NCBI GenBank assembly: GCA_028583405.1
Contig: JAPTMU010000284.1
Coordinates: 65,495-129,494, forward strand
Direction: 5' to 3'
From: Pogonophryne albipinna
Lineage: Eukaryota; Chordata; Actinopteri; Perciformes; Artedidraconidae
DNA: 64,000 nucleotides
Shown here: positions 39,350-52,370 of the stretch, piece after piece
Layout: each line of letters opens with the position of its first letter
How positions within the stretch are numbered: position 1 is the stretch's first letter
Made by a program: the position numbers and the translations under genes
Notes under the pieces: model-generated
Told to the model about the DNA's origin: nothing
What the model saw: the letters and a program-made list of their open reading frames with translations, nothing else
Databases searched by the model: none

Positions 39350-40075
39350 TTACCAACTCATGATCTGCGTAAGATCCACTATACCTGGTGCCTCAGTGGC
39401 CTTTTGAAGTTTTATTGTTGTTGACAAATAGCCACTACTGGGGACTCGAGAAGTGACTTGAGAGGGAACTCGAGAGGAGACTTGAAAGATGACTTGAGAA
39501 GGAAGTTGAGAGGTGACTTGAGACGGTCGGTACGCCGACAGGACTCGGGGAGATGGCGTCGGCTGGAGAGTCAACAGGTGACGAGGAGCCGGAGTTGGGA
39601 CCATGGCTGCTGGGCCCGGTACTTGAGCCGGAACCATGGCTGCATGGGCCGGTTCTGGAGCCGGAACCATGGCTGCATGGGCCGGTTCTGGAGCCGGAAC
39701 CATGGCTGTGGGAACCGGAACTGAAGCCTGGATCATGGCTGTGTGGACCGGTTCTGGAGCCTGAAACATGGCTGTAAGGTCCGGTTCTGGAGCAGGGACC
39801 ATGGCTGCTGGGGCCGGCACTGGAGCCGGAACCATGGCTGCTGGGACCGGAACCTGAGTACGAGCTGGCTTCCTGACCTTGCGTCTTTTAGTGGTCTTCT
39901 GGAGGCTCCGTGGACCTCCAAACGCCAGGCGGGATCCCAAGAAAGGGTCAGAGAATGGAGACTCAGGGCTGCGTGAGAAAACTCTGAGAAACTCAGGCAA
40001 TGAGCTTCTCAACCATGGCACGTTGTCCACCTCCATTTGAGCCTTTTTGAGGACAGCCTCTTTTACCTCATTCAC
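39350..40075 (-). CDS. Unidentified repeat-rich ORF, 5' end disrupted
   Basis: A 241-codon minus-strand frame. The N-terminal part (about 1-75) is non-repetitive and partly basic (KTTKRRKVRKPART). The middle (about 76-160) is a degenerate repeat of the type PAPEPAHAAMV, from a roughly 39-bp DNA repeat. The tail has SQV/PSQVTS repeats. The start codon lies at the edge of a Harbinger-like insertion (40066-40598), and the frame appears to continue upstream of that element, so this is probably a broken piece of a larger, transposon- or retroelement-derived ORF. I do not recognise the family. Confidence 0.35.
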   Translation of the reverse strand: MNEVKEAVLKKAQMEVDNVPWLRSSLPEFLRVFSRSPESPFSDPFLGSRLAFGGPRSLQKTTKRRKVRKPARTQVPVPAAMVPAPVPAPAAMVPAPEPDLTAMFQAPEPVHTAMIQASVPVPTAMVPAPEPAHAAMVPAPEPAHAAMVPAQVPGPAAMVPTPAPRHLLTLQPTPSPRVLSAYRPSQVTSQLPSQVIFQVSSRVPSQVTSRVPSSGYLSTTIKLQKATEAPGIVDLTQIMSW

Positions 40076-40598
40076 ACCAACCGGGTTTTCCTCTTCACAC
40101 CGCAGCGGAGCAGCCTCTTAGCTCCGGAATCCGGTTCGTTTCAAACACCAAAAAATTGTCCAGCTAGAGCAAAAGCACCGCATACGTCACGCTTACGTCG
40201 AGGCGGGGGCAGGGGCGGGATCAACTCCTGAACAACAACAACAAGCCCGCGTTTTATCCAGTTTGTACACAACGATGGAGAAACTTAACAAGCAGCAGTG
40301 GTCCACTGAAGAGACCAGCTACCTGCTGGGAACCTGGTCTTCTGAAGAGGTGCAGAGGAAGCTGGAGCACAATCGGCCATTGTTGTTGTTGTCGGTGTCG
40401 CTGTGAGGGGTTTCCGCGCGGTTTGGCTTTATGAAGCAGGCACGCAAACGGTTACGTCATGACGCAAACGATGACGCAATGACGCAGCACCAGTCGGACT
40501 CTGGGCGGTGTGAGCCGGAGCTAAACCGAAGAACCGGTTCTGAACCTGAAAAGCTCTAGCACGGAGCTTGAACCGGAGTTGCGTTGGTGTGAATGAGG
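40066..40598 (+). mobile_element. Harbinger-like element with Myb/SANT-like exon
   Basis: Inverted ends CCTCATTCACACCAA and TTGGTGTGAATGAGG are flanked by TA. At 40275-40368 a plus-strand start codon opens MEKLNKQQWSTEETSYLLG and continues to VQRKLE. This has the W...EET..LL pattern of the Myb/SANT-like accessory protein of PIF/Harbinger transposons, and is truncated after about 31 residues. Confidence 0.55.
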
Positions 40599-40639
40599 TA
40601 TTTGTCCCTTTTAGCTGAGGTTCTACTCCATTCAGCATA

Positions 40640-42900
40640 ATGACACTGAAGAGTGTACTCTAGGGAGACCAAGTCCAAATAAAAATAAAAATTGCTGGGT
40701 CCATTGTAGGTCGGTTCATTCTGTTAGGATTCGTGGAAAAAGGTAGGACCCAAATGCAGACTACAAAAAGGTAAAGGTTATAAACAAAAGCGAGCTTTAT
40801 TTAAAAGCTGAAAAAACACAAAAACATGGCATGAAAAACACAGGAAGCACAAACACACAAAACTGACCGTGACCAACAAGGAGGGAGACAGGAGAGACTA
40901 ACAAGAAGCGTGAGGGAGGACAAACAAACAATGAACCGACAGGGAGGGGTAATCACGAGACGAGAGAAACAGCCGGGCAGGGGAGGAGAAACACAAGGGC
41001 AACAGGGGAACACAATCAGACACACCAGGGAAACTAACGACAGGACAACAAGACACAGGTGGGAACAGAACAGCAAAATAACACCAAGACAGACTAAACT
41101 AAAAACGTGACATGACATTAGGATTGTGACAACAATTGAGTTACTCTCTTTAAATAAATATACTGTAATTGGAAAAGAATCATGTGTCCTTGTTTTGTCC
41201 GCCAGGGCTCCCTATTGTTGCTGTAGGGTATTCTTGGCTTTAGGATGAATTCAGTAACGCTGTGTAACACAAACATAATAAATCATTGGATCGTGTTTGA
41301 AGGGGGAAATAATGAAATAAAGTGATGTATTAAGACTCGAGTTATTACTTTCTTCCTTTACTTGGCTTTCTTCAAAAACACACAGACATTCAGAACATGG
41401 TGTCACGTCCTCAGCAGCAGAGCAATGTGTTGGTGAACCTTTGTTTCCTCCTGCTCACTTAAAGGTATACTCAATTAGCACGACCTCAGGTACATATAGT
41501 ATTGCCAAAGCTCTATATAGTTGCAACATCTATGCAAAATATATATATTATACAATATATGTGTACTCCCCCTTGTGGCCAAAGGCGGACACAACTCTTG
41601 TCTTCAGATGCTTGAGAGCAGCAAAATGTAGCTCAGTGACTATTTTGTCAACATCATAAAACAATACATATTTGAGTAAACGGGACGTTATAATCTCCGC
41701 ACATTAACTCTATATGTGCCTCTGCCGCCAACATGAAACCAAATGAAATAAACAATATATCGGGGTTGCTTCTTCTCTGAACTTTGATATGCGGCTTCAA
41801 TCCATATCAAATACACCATAAACAAATACAGAAAGTCGTGTTCACTGCAGCGATCTAACACACAAAACTATGAACACATGGTGATGCACAGTTTCCTCCT
41901 GAGACCAAGGGAAGACAGGCTTCTCCTGCTGTTCAGCCTTTGTTATCATTTTGATTATTAAACATATATATTCTTGTCTGTGGTTGTTTTTGCGTTCAGG
42001 GCCTACAAGAGGTGTAACATTATTTTAATACCAAAACTATATTGAAATAAAGTCTAGCTTGAACAGCAACTGCGTAGCTGTAACATTACTGGGTTATTAG
42101 GTGATAACAAAGTAAAGTAACTTCAGACGCAGACGTCACGTAGCTTCTCAGACGAGAGGGGTGGCGACGAGAGTGTCACGTTACTTCTCTCGCGGCATAG
42201 TTCACGGCATGGTAGGCGACGACCGACACGATTGGCTGCTCAGTTAGTTCAGTCTTTGGCACTAATCACACCTCATAATGTGGAGCATAGAGAGAGAGAG
42301 CTGCGGTCCGCGGGGCTCGGCCTCCGCCTCCTGTCCTCAAAACTCTTTTTATTCACGGGACCGGACTATTGTTATTTGTTCTTACTCGGAACCGAGTTTT
42401 GCTTCCCAACCCGGCCACTGTGCTACACGTCCCGCCCCGCCCCGTCTAACAGTACAGAATGCGCCGAGATGCATTTCCTTAGGAATTGACAAGCAGAACC
42501 GAAACTAACATTTATGGGCGAAAAACGTCACTTGTCCGTCGGAAAGTCAATGGAAAGATGTATTTGTCCGGTATTATAAATAACACGTCCCGGAAGATTG
42601 GACGTGTGCTTTTTTGCACACTGCATGTTGCCGCTCGCAGAAAGTTAGCTGAAGTTAGCTAGATTTCACTGTTTCTCGTTATTTTCTTCTCACGCTGCAC
42701 CTCCCCTGAAGCTCTCTGGCACCCCCCAAGGGAGGTGCGCCTCACACTTTGAAGACCGCTGTTATCGAGGCTTGCTTGTCAACATCCAGGTATTTTTGCA
42801 TGTTAACGATACCGTGTAACTGTCACGTTTGAAGGGACGAAATCGTAACATCTTCACGTCTCCGAGCGTGGTGAATCGACACATTTTCACGTCTTGCCCA
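40640..42900. other. Intergenic; unidentified dispersed sequence, no gene
   Basis: 40700-41130 is purine-rich (agacagg, aacaacaagaca words) and probably a dispersed repeat whose class I cannot assign. 41131-42900 is largely unique and AT-rich, with a GC-richer patch near 42120-42480. No coding exon recognised. Confidence 0.35.
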
Positions 42901-42907
42901 ACACTGA

Positions 42908-43325
42908 ACAGGACACATGTTTCTTGATGCTGATTCTAAACATCTGTCTGAAATATTGTGTAGGGTTTCTCTCTGAGTGAAAGCAGAATGAGTTTAGAAA
43001 GATTTCCATGTACTGTTGTCAGTGTTTCAGGTAGAATGAGTTGCAGTCTGATTGCATTGCATGTTATTACATGTCACTTGTTAAGCGACTCACAGACTCA
43101 ACACTGAGGGCAATCCCCTCAGGAGCCCTTTGGGGTGAAGTGTCTCAGGGACACAACGACATGCTGACTGCAGTGGGGTTTGAACCTGTGACCCCCTGAT
43201 CCCAACACCAACACCATCCCAACCCTCTGAGTTCTCGTCATCAGAGAAAAATGCAGGGCATGTCAGAACCCGCTCTAACATCGTGTGACTGTTTTTCTGT
43301 CTAACTCTTAATAGTCTGAATCAGG
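42908..43325. repeat. Duplicated segment, copy 1 (SINE-occupied)
   Basis: Matches 46332-46580 (gacacatgtttcttgatgct through tctgtctaactcttaat). This copy is interrupted by the SINE at 43058-43222; the other copy is empty at the same point. Confidence 0.85.
43058..43222 (-). mobile_element. tRNA-derived SINE, second copy
   Basis: Minus-strand relative of the SINE at 10198-10392, with the B-box complement ggggtttgaacc and the same tail. It sits inside the segment shared with 46332-46580. Confidence 0.75.
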
Positions 43326-43479
43326 CAGGTGAGGGAGAGTCTGGCAGGCTGACAGCTTCATCCTGTAAGGCTGGTTTCCACGAGACTCTGACATGTTTTT
43401 ACTGTCTGGGTGTGAAGGCGTCCTCAGATCAGATGCAGGCAGGTGAGGGACTGAAGAGGAAGTAATTAGCAGTGTTTAT

Positions 43480-43618
43480 GTGAATAGACTTGAAGAGAGT
43501 CTGTGAGTGGACCTGAAGAGAGTCTGTGTGTGGACCTGAAGAGAGTCTGTGTGTGGACCTGAAGAGAGTCTGTGAGTGGACCTGAAGAGAGTCTGTGAGT
43601 GGACCTGAAGAGCGTTCA
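43480..43618. repeat. 23-bp minisatellite, six copies
   Basis: Unit gagagtctgtgagtggacct plus gaa. Confidence 0.85.
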
Positions 43619-43654
43619 GCAGGTGAGAATCCTCCCACAGGAATCTATTTCTGA

Positions 43655-45418
43655 GTCCCAGTTTACCTGGACAGAGTCACTGTTTACCTGGACAGAGTCC
43701 TTGTTTACCTGGACAGAGTCACTGTTTACCTGAACATAGTCACTGTTTACCTGGACAGAGTCCCTGTTTACCTGGACAGAGTCACTGTTTACCTGGACAG
43801 AGTCACTGTTTACCTGAACATAGTCACTGTTTACCTGGACATAGTCCCTGTTTACCTGGACAGAGTCACTGTTTACCTGGACAGAGTCACTGTTTACCTG
43901 GACAGAGTCCCTGTTTACCTGGACAGAGTCACTGTTTACCTGGACAGGGTCACTGTTTACCTGGACAGAGTCACTGTTTACCTGGACAGAGTCACTGTTT
44001 ACCTGGACAGAGTCCCTGTTTACCTGGACAGAGTCCCTGTTTACCTGGACAGGGTCACTGTTTACCTGGACAGAGTCCCTGTTTACCTGGACAGGGTCAC
44101 TGTTTACCTGGACAGGGTCACTGTTTACCTGGACAGAGTCCCTGTTTACCTGGACAGGGTCACTGTTTACCTGGACAGAGTCTCTGTTTACCTGGACAGA
44201 GTCCCTGTTTACCTGGACAGGGTCACTGTTTACCTGGACAGAGTCACTGTTTACCTGAACATAGTCACTGTTTACCTGGACAGAGTCCCTGTTTACCTGG
44301 ACAGAGTCACTGTTTACCTGGACAGAGTCACTGTTTACCTGAACATAGTCACTGTTTACCTGGACAGAGTCCCTGTTTACCTGGACAGAGTCACTGTTTA
44401 CCTGGACAGAGTCCCTGTTTACCTGGACAGAGTCCCTGTTTACCTGGACATAGTCACTGTTTACCTGGACAGAGTCCCTGTTTACCTGGACAGAGTCACT
44501 GTTTACCTGGACAGAGTCCCTGTTTACCTGAACATAGTCACTGTTTACCTGGACATAGTCCCTGTTTACCTGGACAGAGTCACTGTTTACCTGGACATAG
44601 TCACTGTTTACCTGGACAGAGTCCCTGTTTACCTGGACAGAGTCACTGTTTACCTGGACAGAGTCCCTGTTTACCTGGACAGAGTCACTGTTTACCTGGA
44701 CAGAGTCCCTGTTTACCTGAACATAGTCACTGTTTACCTGGACAGAGTCCCTGTTTACCTGGACATAGTCACTGTTTACCTGGACAGAGTCACTGTTTAC
44801 CTGGACATAGTCACTGTTTACCTGGACAGAGTCCCTGTTTACCTGGACAGAGTCACTGTTTACCTGGACAGAGTCACTGTTTACCTGGACAGAGTCCCTG
44901 TTTACCTGGACAGAGTCACTGTTTACCTGGACAGAGTCACTGTTTACCTGGACAGAGTCCCTGTTTACCTGGACAGAGTCACTGTTTACCTGGACAGAGT
45001 CCCTGTTTACCTGAACATAGTCACTGTTTACCTGGACAGAGTCACTGTTTACCTGGACATAGTCACTGTTTACCTGGACAGAGTCACTGTTTACCTGGAC
45101 ATAGTCACTGTTTACCTGGACAGAGTCACTGTTTACCTGGACATAGTCACTGTTTACCTGGACATAGTCACTGTTTACCTGGACAGAGTCACTGTTTACC
45201 TGGACATAGTCACTGTTTACCTGGACATAGTCACTGTTTACCTGGACAGAGTCCCTGTTTACCTGGACAGAGTCACTGTTTACCTGGACAGAGTCACTGT
45301 TTACCTGGACAGAGTCCCCTTTACCTGGACAGAGTCCCTGTTTACCTGGACAGAGTCACTGTTTACCTGGACAGAGTCCCTGTTTACCTGGACTGAGTCC
45401 CTGTTTACCTGGACAGAG
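43655..45418. repeat. 21-bp minisatellite, about 84 copies
   Basis: Unit tttacctggacagagtcact plus g, with recurring variants cagagtccc, catagtcac and cagggtcac. It lies between the two copies of the 42.9/46.3 kb segment, and an isolated unit remains at 46318-46335. Confidence 0.95.
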
Positions 45419-46163
45419 TGGATGCATTTCCGGCAACAGAGATGTTTCAAAGAGTCGTGACGCACGGCCGGACTGATCTCAGCCAATGACAGCTCTGCAT
45501 GCATCCCCTGGATATTATTTTATTAACTGCTCTCATCGCGACGCGATGTTTCCAGAGAGAACAGCTGTGAGGTCCGTGCAGAAAGCAGAGCAGTGTGTAT
45601 AATATATATCACTCAGTAGAACAGGCCTACTCTCTTTATTTGCTGTAGTTTAGTAGATATCTACAAACAAAGAGTCCAGATTTTTCTAAAACCATTTAGT
45701 GCTTCACAAAATAAAATACACAACGGCTGTTAGCTGTAGGTGTGTTTGGTACAGTGTGTGCGTAGATGCAGCGGACAGACAGGTATCAGTTGGTTTGGTG
45801 TCCTCTGCTTACTTTTAATACTTGTAAATACAACTTTTGGCCAGTAATTTATTTTCCTCATTGTAGCGACCAGAGAGGGGAGAGGGGGGGGGGGATATAT
45901 CCAGTCTCTGATAGTGTTACGTTATTATGAGAGTGCTCTGTTTGATTCTGAAATTGTATATATATGTATATAAATATATACATATATATATATGTGTGTG
46001 TGTGTGTGTGTCCGCATCTGTAGCCTGTTATTGTCTCATGACACCACACTGTGAATGAATCAAAGTGGTCATGAACACATCTGTCCATCAGACAGAGGGC
46101 TGCTGTGCCTCCTGTCATCATTAATGGACGTCTCTTTAAAATGACCGCTCAGAGGAGAGGAGT
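45419..46163. other. Intergenic, no gene; TA/TG microsatellite
   Basis: 45955-46013 is a (TATA/TG)n tract and 45885-45894 a G run. Otherwise nothing recognised. Confidence 0.45.
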
Positions 46164-46311
46164 TCTCATTTCTCTAACCGCCTGCTGCTTCCCCTCCTCT
46201 CTCCTCGGTTCCCCTCCTCTCTCCTCGGTTCACATCTCCTGTGGGCGGGACTAAGTATCGAGGATAGGAGTCGAGGAGGGGAGTCGAGGAGGGGAGTTAG
46301 AGAAATGAGAA
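46164..46311. mobile_element. Short MITE-like inverted repeat
   Basis: Inverted ends ttctcatttctctaac and gttagagaaatgagaa, with internal inverted cccctcctctctcctcgg / tcgaggaggggagtcgagga motifs. No coding capacity. Confidence 0.5.
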
Positions 46312-46331
46312 AGGGCCCCTGTTTACCTGGA

Positions 46332-46580
46332 CAGGACACATGTTTCTTGATGCTGATTCTAAACATCTGTCTGAAATATAGGGTTTCTCTCTGAGTGAAA
46401 GCAGAATGAGTTTAGAAAGATCTCCATGTACTGTTGTCAGTGTTTCAGGTAGAATGAGTTGCAGTCTGATTGTTCTCTGAGTTCTCTTCATCAGAGAGAA
46501 AAGCAGGGCGTGTCAGAACCCGCTCTAACAAGTCGTGACTGTTTTTCTGTCTAACTCTTAATACTCTGAATAAGGGAAGG
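46332..46580. repeat. Duplicated segment, copy 2 (SINE-empty)
   Basis: Matches 42908-43325 but lacks the SINE between gcagtctgattg and the ctctgagttctc block. Confidence 0.85.
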
Positions 46581-47515
46581 AGAGTGAAGGGCCCGTCTTC
46601 CAACACTGACCTGGTTTCACAGAAGACCTTGTTTTAATTAAAGTCCGGAACATGCATTAACAGACCCGGCGGCAGACATACATCTGTGGGCGGGCATTTG
46701 ATTTAGTAGGGCGGCCCATCCCCCGACCACCAGGCCCCACCCCATCTTAGCAACATTATGTGCATATATTGTTGCCGACAGATTTAGGCGTTATTTTTGT
46801 GTACGCAATGAAACATTTTGAGCATAGGAAATGTTTCCGCTGCTGCTGCACACGCTCTCTCTCCCTCTCCCAACCTCTCCACCCTGTACTCGCTCAAGTT
46901 GGCACAGCGTTACAAATGTGCCACAAAACCAACCATTTGTAACGCTGTGCAAACTTGAGCGACTTGAGAGGTTGAGCGAGGGAGAGAGAGGGAGAGAGGG
47001 AGAGAGAGCGTGTGCATGGACTGGAGCAGGAGTTTGTGAGCAGGGGCGGCGCCAGGGGGGAGCTAGGGGGTGCTGAAGCACCCCCCAGGATTGCCAAAGC
47101 ACCCCCTAAGCAGCCCCAAGAATTTTTTTTTTTTTTTTTTTAATTATTATTATTATTATTTTTATTAAATTAGAAACATTATTGATTACATCAATGCAAA
47201 TGTGAAACAAACACATTTTTGACCAAAAACATAAAGCCAACACAGGTGATATGATTAGGCCAATGGCCAGCACCCATTCGATTTTTGACTTACCCATAGG
47301 CTAAATTTCCTTGACACTTGAGTGACTTCCTGTTAGCTAGAGCACCAAATTATTTGCTAACAGCAAAGTGAAAGATGGATCGTTTTTTAGTCCTTAAACG
47401 TCCACGTGTGGACACTCTATCAAAACCACCTGAAAGCGAGAGGGATTCTGCACATAATAGGCCTCGTGAGTACAAGTAGCTTACTTCTGGGTCTCTGTGT
47501 GTCATTCAAGCTCTG

Positions 47516-47661
<146 letters not shown>

Positions 47662-48279
47662 CACGAGCCATTTTGTGTGCGTGCGGGAGCGAGAGAGCTC
47701 GCCTCGCGCACCGGTGGGTATCTCCCGGAGATCCTTGTGGTTAGCATCTGGTGCTAGCTAGCCAAGCTAACGGGTATAAGGAGCTTCTTCCACAACAAGG
47801 TGGAGGGAGAACTCTCTCCTGTCAGACGGAGAGTCTCAGATAACCTCAGCTCAGGTGAAGTAAAGGGCTCTCAGTGTTTAGATAGTTAACTTTAGTCTAG
47901 TTATTATCTCAGTGGGTCTCAAACGGTTTGTTTTAAAAGGGTGTGTGATTTGTAAAATATCTATAAAGAAATAGAAAATCTGTTTACAGTTCTGTTTCAT
48001 CTGGTGTTGAGAGATGTATCCATAGATCTCTTCATGTTGCTCTCAAAGTGCACCAGATTGATGCTTTTAACTTCAATATTTAAAAAAATCTTCCCGGGGG
48101 AAACATGCCCCCGGACCCCACTAGAGGAGGTTAGGACCCCACTAGAGGAGGTGAGGACCCGAGGACCCCCCTAGAGGAGGTGAGGTCCACCCCCCACTTG
48201 TAAAAATAGCACTTTACCCCTGCTTACACCTATATGCCGTGAGCTGATTATCGAGCCTTCATTGTAACAGTCGCGAGTA

Positions 48280-48470
<191 letters not shown>

Positions 48471-48697
48471 GCGCTGGTGCATTAGTGCGAAACCCTTAAT
48501 GTTTGAGCACCCTCTATGAAACGTCAAGCTGCCCCACAGCACCCCCTAGAGAAAATCTCTGGCGCTGCCACTGTTTGTGAGAGGGCTTGAGAGTCAATTT
48601 CTCTTCAAAATATAATTGATTTGTTTGCAAAATATATTTTTTTATGCTCAAAATGTTTCATTGCGTGCTCAGGATAGAGGCACAAAAATAACGCCAC

Positions 48698-49144
48698 TTC
48701 AGCACCATGGATGCACAGCGACGCTACATATCAAACAAGCAGAACCAGCAGCTGACTCATCTTCATAAATACACCTGAGTCATTTCAAACCTTTAATTAC
48801 ATTACACAACCTAGAGAACAAACAAACACTTTATTGAGTCAAGGCTGTTAACATTTAAAGATTGAATAGAATATCAGACGGCTTTAGTTATGCAGCAAAA
48901 AACTGAATACTGCCAGAAAATATACAAATATAATATACAAATGTGTTTTAATTTCAGAGGATGAGCATCAGGAGGAAATTATATGTTAAGCATCAGTTTG
49001 CACGTAGTCCTTTAAAGCAGATGTGTGTCTCTTGGCGTAAAGAAGTGGAATTAAACAAATAACAAATAAACAAATATATTGGCAAACATACAGTGAAAGA
49101 AACACTGAAAAATACCCAATATTTTGTTCACATTAAAGCTTGAA
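48698..49144. other. Intergenic, no gene seen
   Basis: AT-rich, nothing recognised. Confidence 0.35.
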
Positions 49145-50374
49145 AACGCCGGGTTACGTATTGTAACCCTTGTTATATTAACACAGGCGGAGCCCTCTAC
49201 TGGACTCTATGGGTACTACCCTCTATGCAAGCATTCACCTACTGACAGGGGCGGCGGGTGCTGTAGGCTAGGGAGGCTAAGCCTTCCCAAATATTGTTGT
49301 CACTGCATCCTGGTAAAATAAAAATATGATGTTTGTGTCTTTGACATTAGCGCTGCTCTGCAGCCACCTGTGCCCTGCACTACGAAGCCAGTCCAACAGA
49401 CCCTGATATGTTCGAGTTATCTTCACTAACCCTAACAAACGAGATCTCGCTAAGCGGTCCTACGACGCTGGTTATCAACTCGGTAACTCAAGCCAGGGTT
49501 TCTCTCGCCAGCTGAGTGCGCGTTCACGTGAAAGGGGCGGGGCTAGCTACATTTGACCAATCACAAACATGGAGAAGCGTACTGACAGCGCAGCGTCATA
49601 CTTCCTGAATGAAAAGTGAACTATAATATTAGACATATGAAGAAGTTAAACTTTAAACATGACTTAAACACTTGATCCAGGATCAAAGCCACAGAGCTGC
49701 ACCTGCAAGGTGAATACAGCTGGGAACAGAACAAGTGTTTGAATGCGTACGTTAACAGGTTTATGATATCACTGCCCGTCTAAGACACCATCTGACTTTC
49801 ATTACATTTGACTCGAGTGTTTCCTCAACTTAATGTGTTGCTTAAAATAATCCTTCTGCATCCAGTCTGTGACACTGTGAGTGTTGCACGGCCAGATACG
49901 GCTCAGCTGACTCAGATCAGGAGATATATGACATATTATTATGATATGATCGATGATCTGATTGATGATGTGATATGAATGATAAGTGCGACACGTCGGC
50001 GTCTTCTCTGCATCAGGCAGTTTAAACTGTATGACTTGATTGATCGCTTTAAACTCCGCACACTGAGCTCTGATTGGTCAGCAGGCGGTGCTTTCACTGA
50101 GTTGATTAATCTCTTTTCTATAGACGCCGGAGGCGGGCAGCGTCAGGTCAAAAAAGTTATTTAGCCTTCCCAAACCTGAGCCTCCCGCGCCGCCTATGCC
50201 CACTGAGATTTCTATAGACGTAGCCGGCCTTGGGGCGGGCCTACCTGAATGCGTGCGCCTCCTGACTATCATCCTAGACCTCTCATCAGCGAGCGGAATA
50301 GGACAGACAGTGCCCTGAGTAGAGGGCTCCGTCTGTGCTAATATAACAAGGGTTACAATACGTAACCCGGCGTT
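49145..50374. mobile_element. TIR element with nested insertions
   Basis: Inverted ends of about 55 bp: aacgccgggttacgtattgt onward, and acaatacgtaacccggcgtt at the right. Inside is a second unit starting caggggcggcgggtg (49246) and ending gcctatgcccactg (50205), and inside that the truncated copy (49373-50108) of the element seen at 34604-35632. No transposase recognised. Confidence 0.6.
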
Positions 50375-51087
50375 ATATCTCTCACAGGCTCCGCCCTCTA
50401 CTGGACTCTATGGGTACAGTGGGTGGAGCCGCGATGTATACGCGCACTGTCGTCCAACAACATCATTCCACCCTACTGCCCCTGACCGGCTTTTCTGGTC
50501 AGCAGCTGCTGCCCCACCTTCTCCTTTAACCCGGTTGTGACCGTGGAGAAGTCTGGGCTGCGGCTGACAGAGCACACCCTGCTGTGCTTACCTCGCAGAA
50601 AGTGTGCTCAAAAAACAGGGCTGGCGGCCCCCCCCCTCACCCATAGGCAGATGGGGAGAGCCCCCAGCCCTGTATGGGCTCACTGTGCACCTACCTCTCT
50701 GAGTCCCTAAGGATCACAGGGAGAGTGCAAGTGCCCATGCCCCACACTCAAACACTGACCCCGTGCAGAGTGTGTGTGGACTAAAGTGTGGAGGGCTAAA
50801 GCTGGAGTGCGCACGAGCCCCCGTGGGGCAGGCTCTCGCCGCCTGTCCGTAGGCATGTGCAATGCACTCGCAGAGCCAGCCTGCCAGGCGTTTCTTGGAC
50901 AGAGCCCCCGACGCACACAAGCGGCTGTTCGGTGCGTCTAAGGGCAGCCGTGCGCTCCACATGCCATGCTAGCGCACGCACCGGGCAGAGGAGGTGCAGT
51001 TTAGCTTCCCTGGCCCCACCATGGGGGGGGGGGGAAGACTAAAACCCCCTAACTGAATAGCCCTCGACCTGAACGCACTCCTTAGGC
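50375..51087. other. GC-richer sequence, no gene recognised
   Basis: Several overlapping ORFs of 60-80 codons occur on both strands but none resembles a known family. ctctactggactctatgggt at the left edge also occurs near 49195, so the flank is itself repetitive. Confidence 0.35.
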
Positions 51088-51660
51088 CAGGGGGGTCAAA
51101 CTCAAATACACAGTGGGCCAAAATAAGAAAATGGGTCCTCGTGGAGGGCCGGACTGGTTCAATGTTTATTGCAGAACTTATTGAAATGAACTTATTGCAC
51201 ATATTAAACCTGGAACTAACAAAGCTTAAACTATTGCCTATAAAAACAACATTAAACATGAAATAATCAGTTGCATTCATTTCTTATGGCTCTATCTGCA
51301 GAGTCATCTCTTATGAGTACATTTTCCCACAGGCCAACAACAGCTTCAACAAAACTATTCCCCTCAAAGAGAAAACCAAACATGCCCTGTTGTCCTGAGA
51401 GAGAAAGTGCAGAAGGAAGCATCCATTAAACTCAGGTTGCTGCTCTGTGATGCTAGTTCAGATACTTGGCATCTCATCTTGGGTGCAAGGTCATCAATGT
51501 TTGGGCTCAGGCTCTGAGCTGAGGAGACCCTCAGGATGGAGTGAAGGTGTGCGTGCAATATACCGGCGGGCCAGATCTAATAGTAATTAGAAATTATCCT
51601 GCGGGCCGAAATTAAATCCACCACGGGCCTGATTTGGCCCCCGGACCTTGAGTTTGACAC
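51088..51660. mobile_element. hAT-type MITE (GGGTCAAACTC ends)
   Basis: The left end caggggggtcaaactc and right end gagtttgacacatg are imperfect inverted repeats typical of a common vertebrate hAT family; gggccgga/gcgggccg subterminal words support this. No clear target duplication and no coding. Confidence 0.6.
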
Positions 51661-51699
51661 ATGTGCTTTAGAGTGTATGTCCAAGTCTGGTAGTGGATT

Positions 51700-52245
51700 C
51701 TTTTTGTCATTGTTTGAGTATACCAAAAATACCCAGAACTCGCGAAAATTGCCCCCACCATTCCCAAAAATGCTAACTACATAAGCCATGATATACAAAA
51801 CGACATAATTGACCTGATAAGTTGTAAGGGAGCATATTGTTGAGGAAATAGGCGACTCCTTTGACACTGTCAACATGGATGGTCAGGCTGTGAAAACATT
51901 TCAATTGTACTGCGTTTTGTTGATGAGAACTATGTCATAAAAGAAAGGCTCTTGACAATCGCCACAGCAGTTGCAGGTTATGCAAAAACCCTCACACAGA
52001 CACTCATTGATGAAATACGCAAAGTTGGCCTGAGCACAGACACAATTGTCAGCCAGGTATACGATGGGGAAAGTCTTATGTCGGGGAGACACGGTGGGGT
52101 TCAAAGACTCCTTCAAGATGAACTGGGCAGAGAAATCCCATATGTGCACTGCTTCAACCACCAGCTGCACTTGGTCGTTGTTCACGCCATGCAACACACT
52201 GAGTTTCTGTGTGGTTCTGGGGCTGTGGGGAACATCCTGGGCTGA
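51700..52245 (+). pseudogene. hAT transposase fragment (ZMYM1/DUF4371-like)
   Basis: From about 51885 an open plus-strand frame reads FVDENYVIKERLL, then VSQVYDGESLMSGRHGGVQ and PYVHCFNHQLHLVV. These are the YDGAxxMSG and HCxxHxLxLV signatures of hAT transposase catalytic domains of the TTF/ZMYM1-like group. Upstream (51700-51880) weak homology continues in other frames (EEIGDSFDTVNMDG), implying frameshifts. The frame runs into unrelated sequence after VVVHAMQ and ends at 52245. It is an old broken copy of a selfish element. Confidence 0.7.
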
Positions 52246-52370
52246 TCCGGTCCTGTTGAGGCTCCAACAAGGTTCCTGAATATCTGAGAGGAGGGGCACT
52301 ACCTGTGATGTAAAGCTTGTGGTAATGAATGAGCAAGTTGTTGTGTTTGTGTGAAGGTGGGGGCTCTGCT

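Noticed and set aside
50714..51042. Overlapping 60-80 codon ORFs on both strands
   Set aside because: A GC-rich stretch with chance open frames; no motif or splice structure was found.
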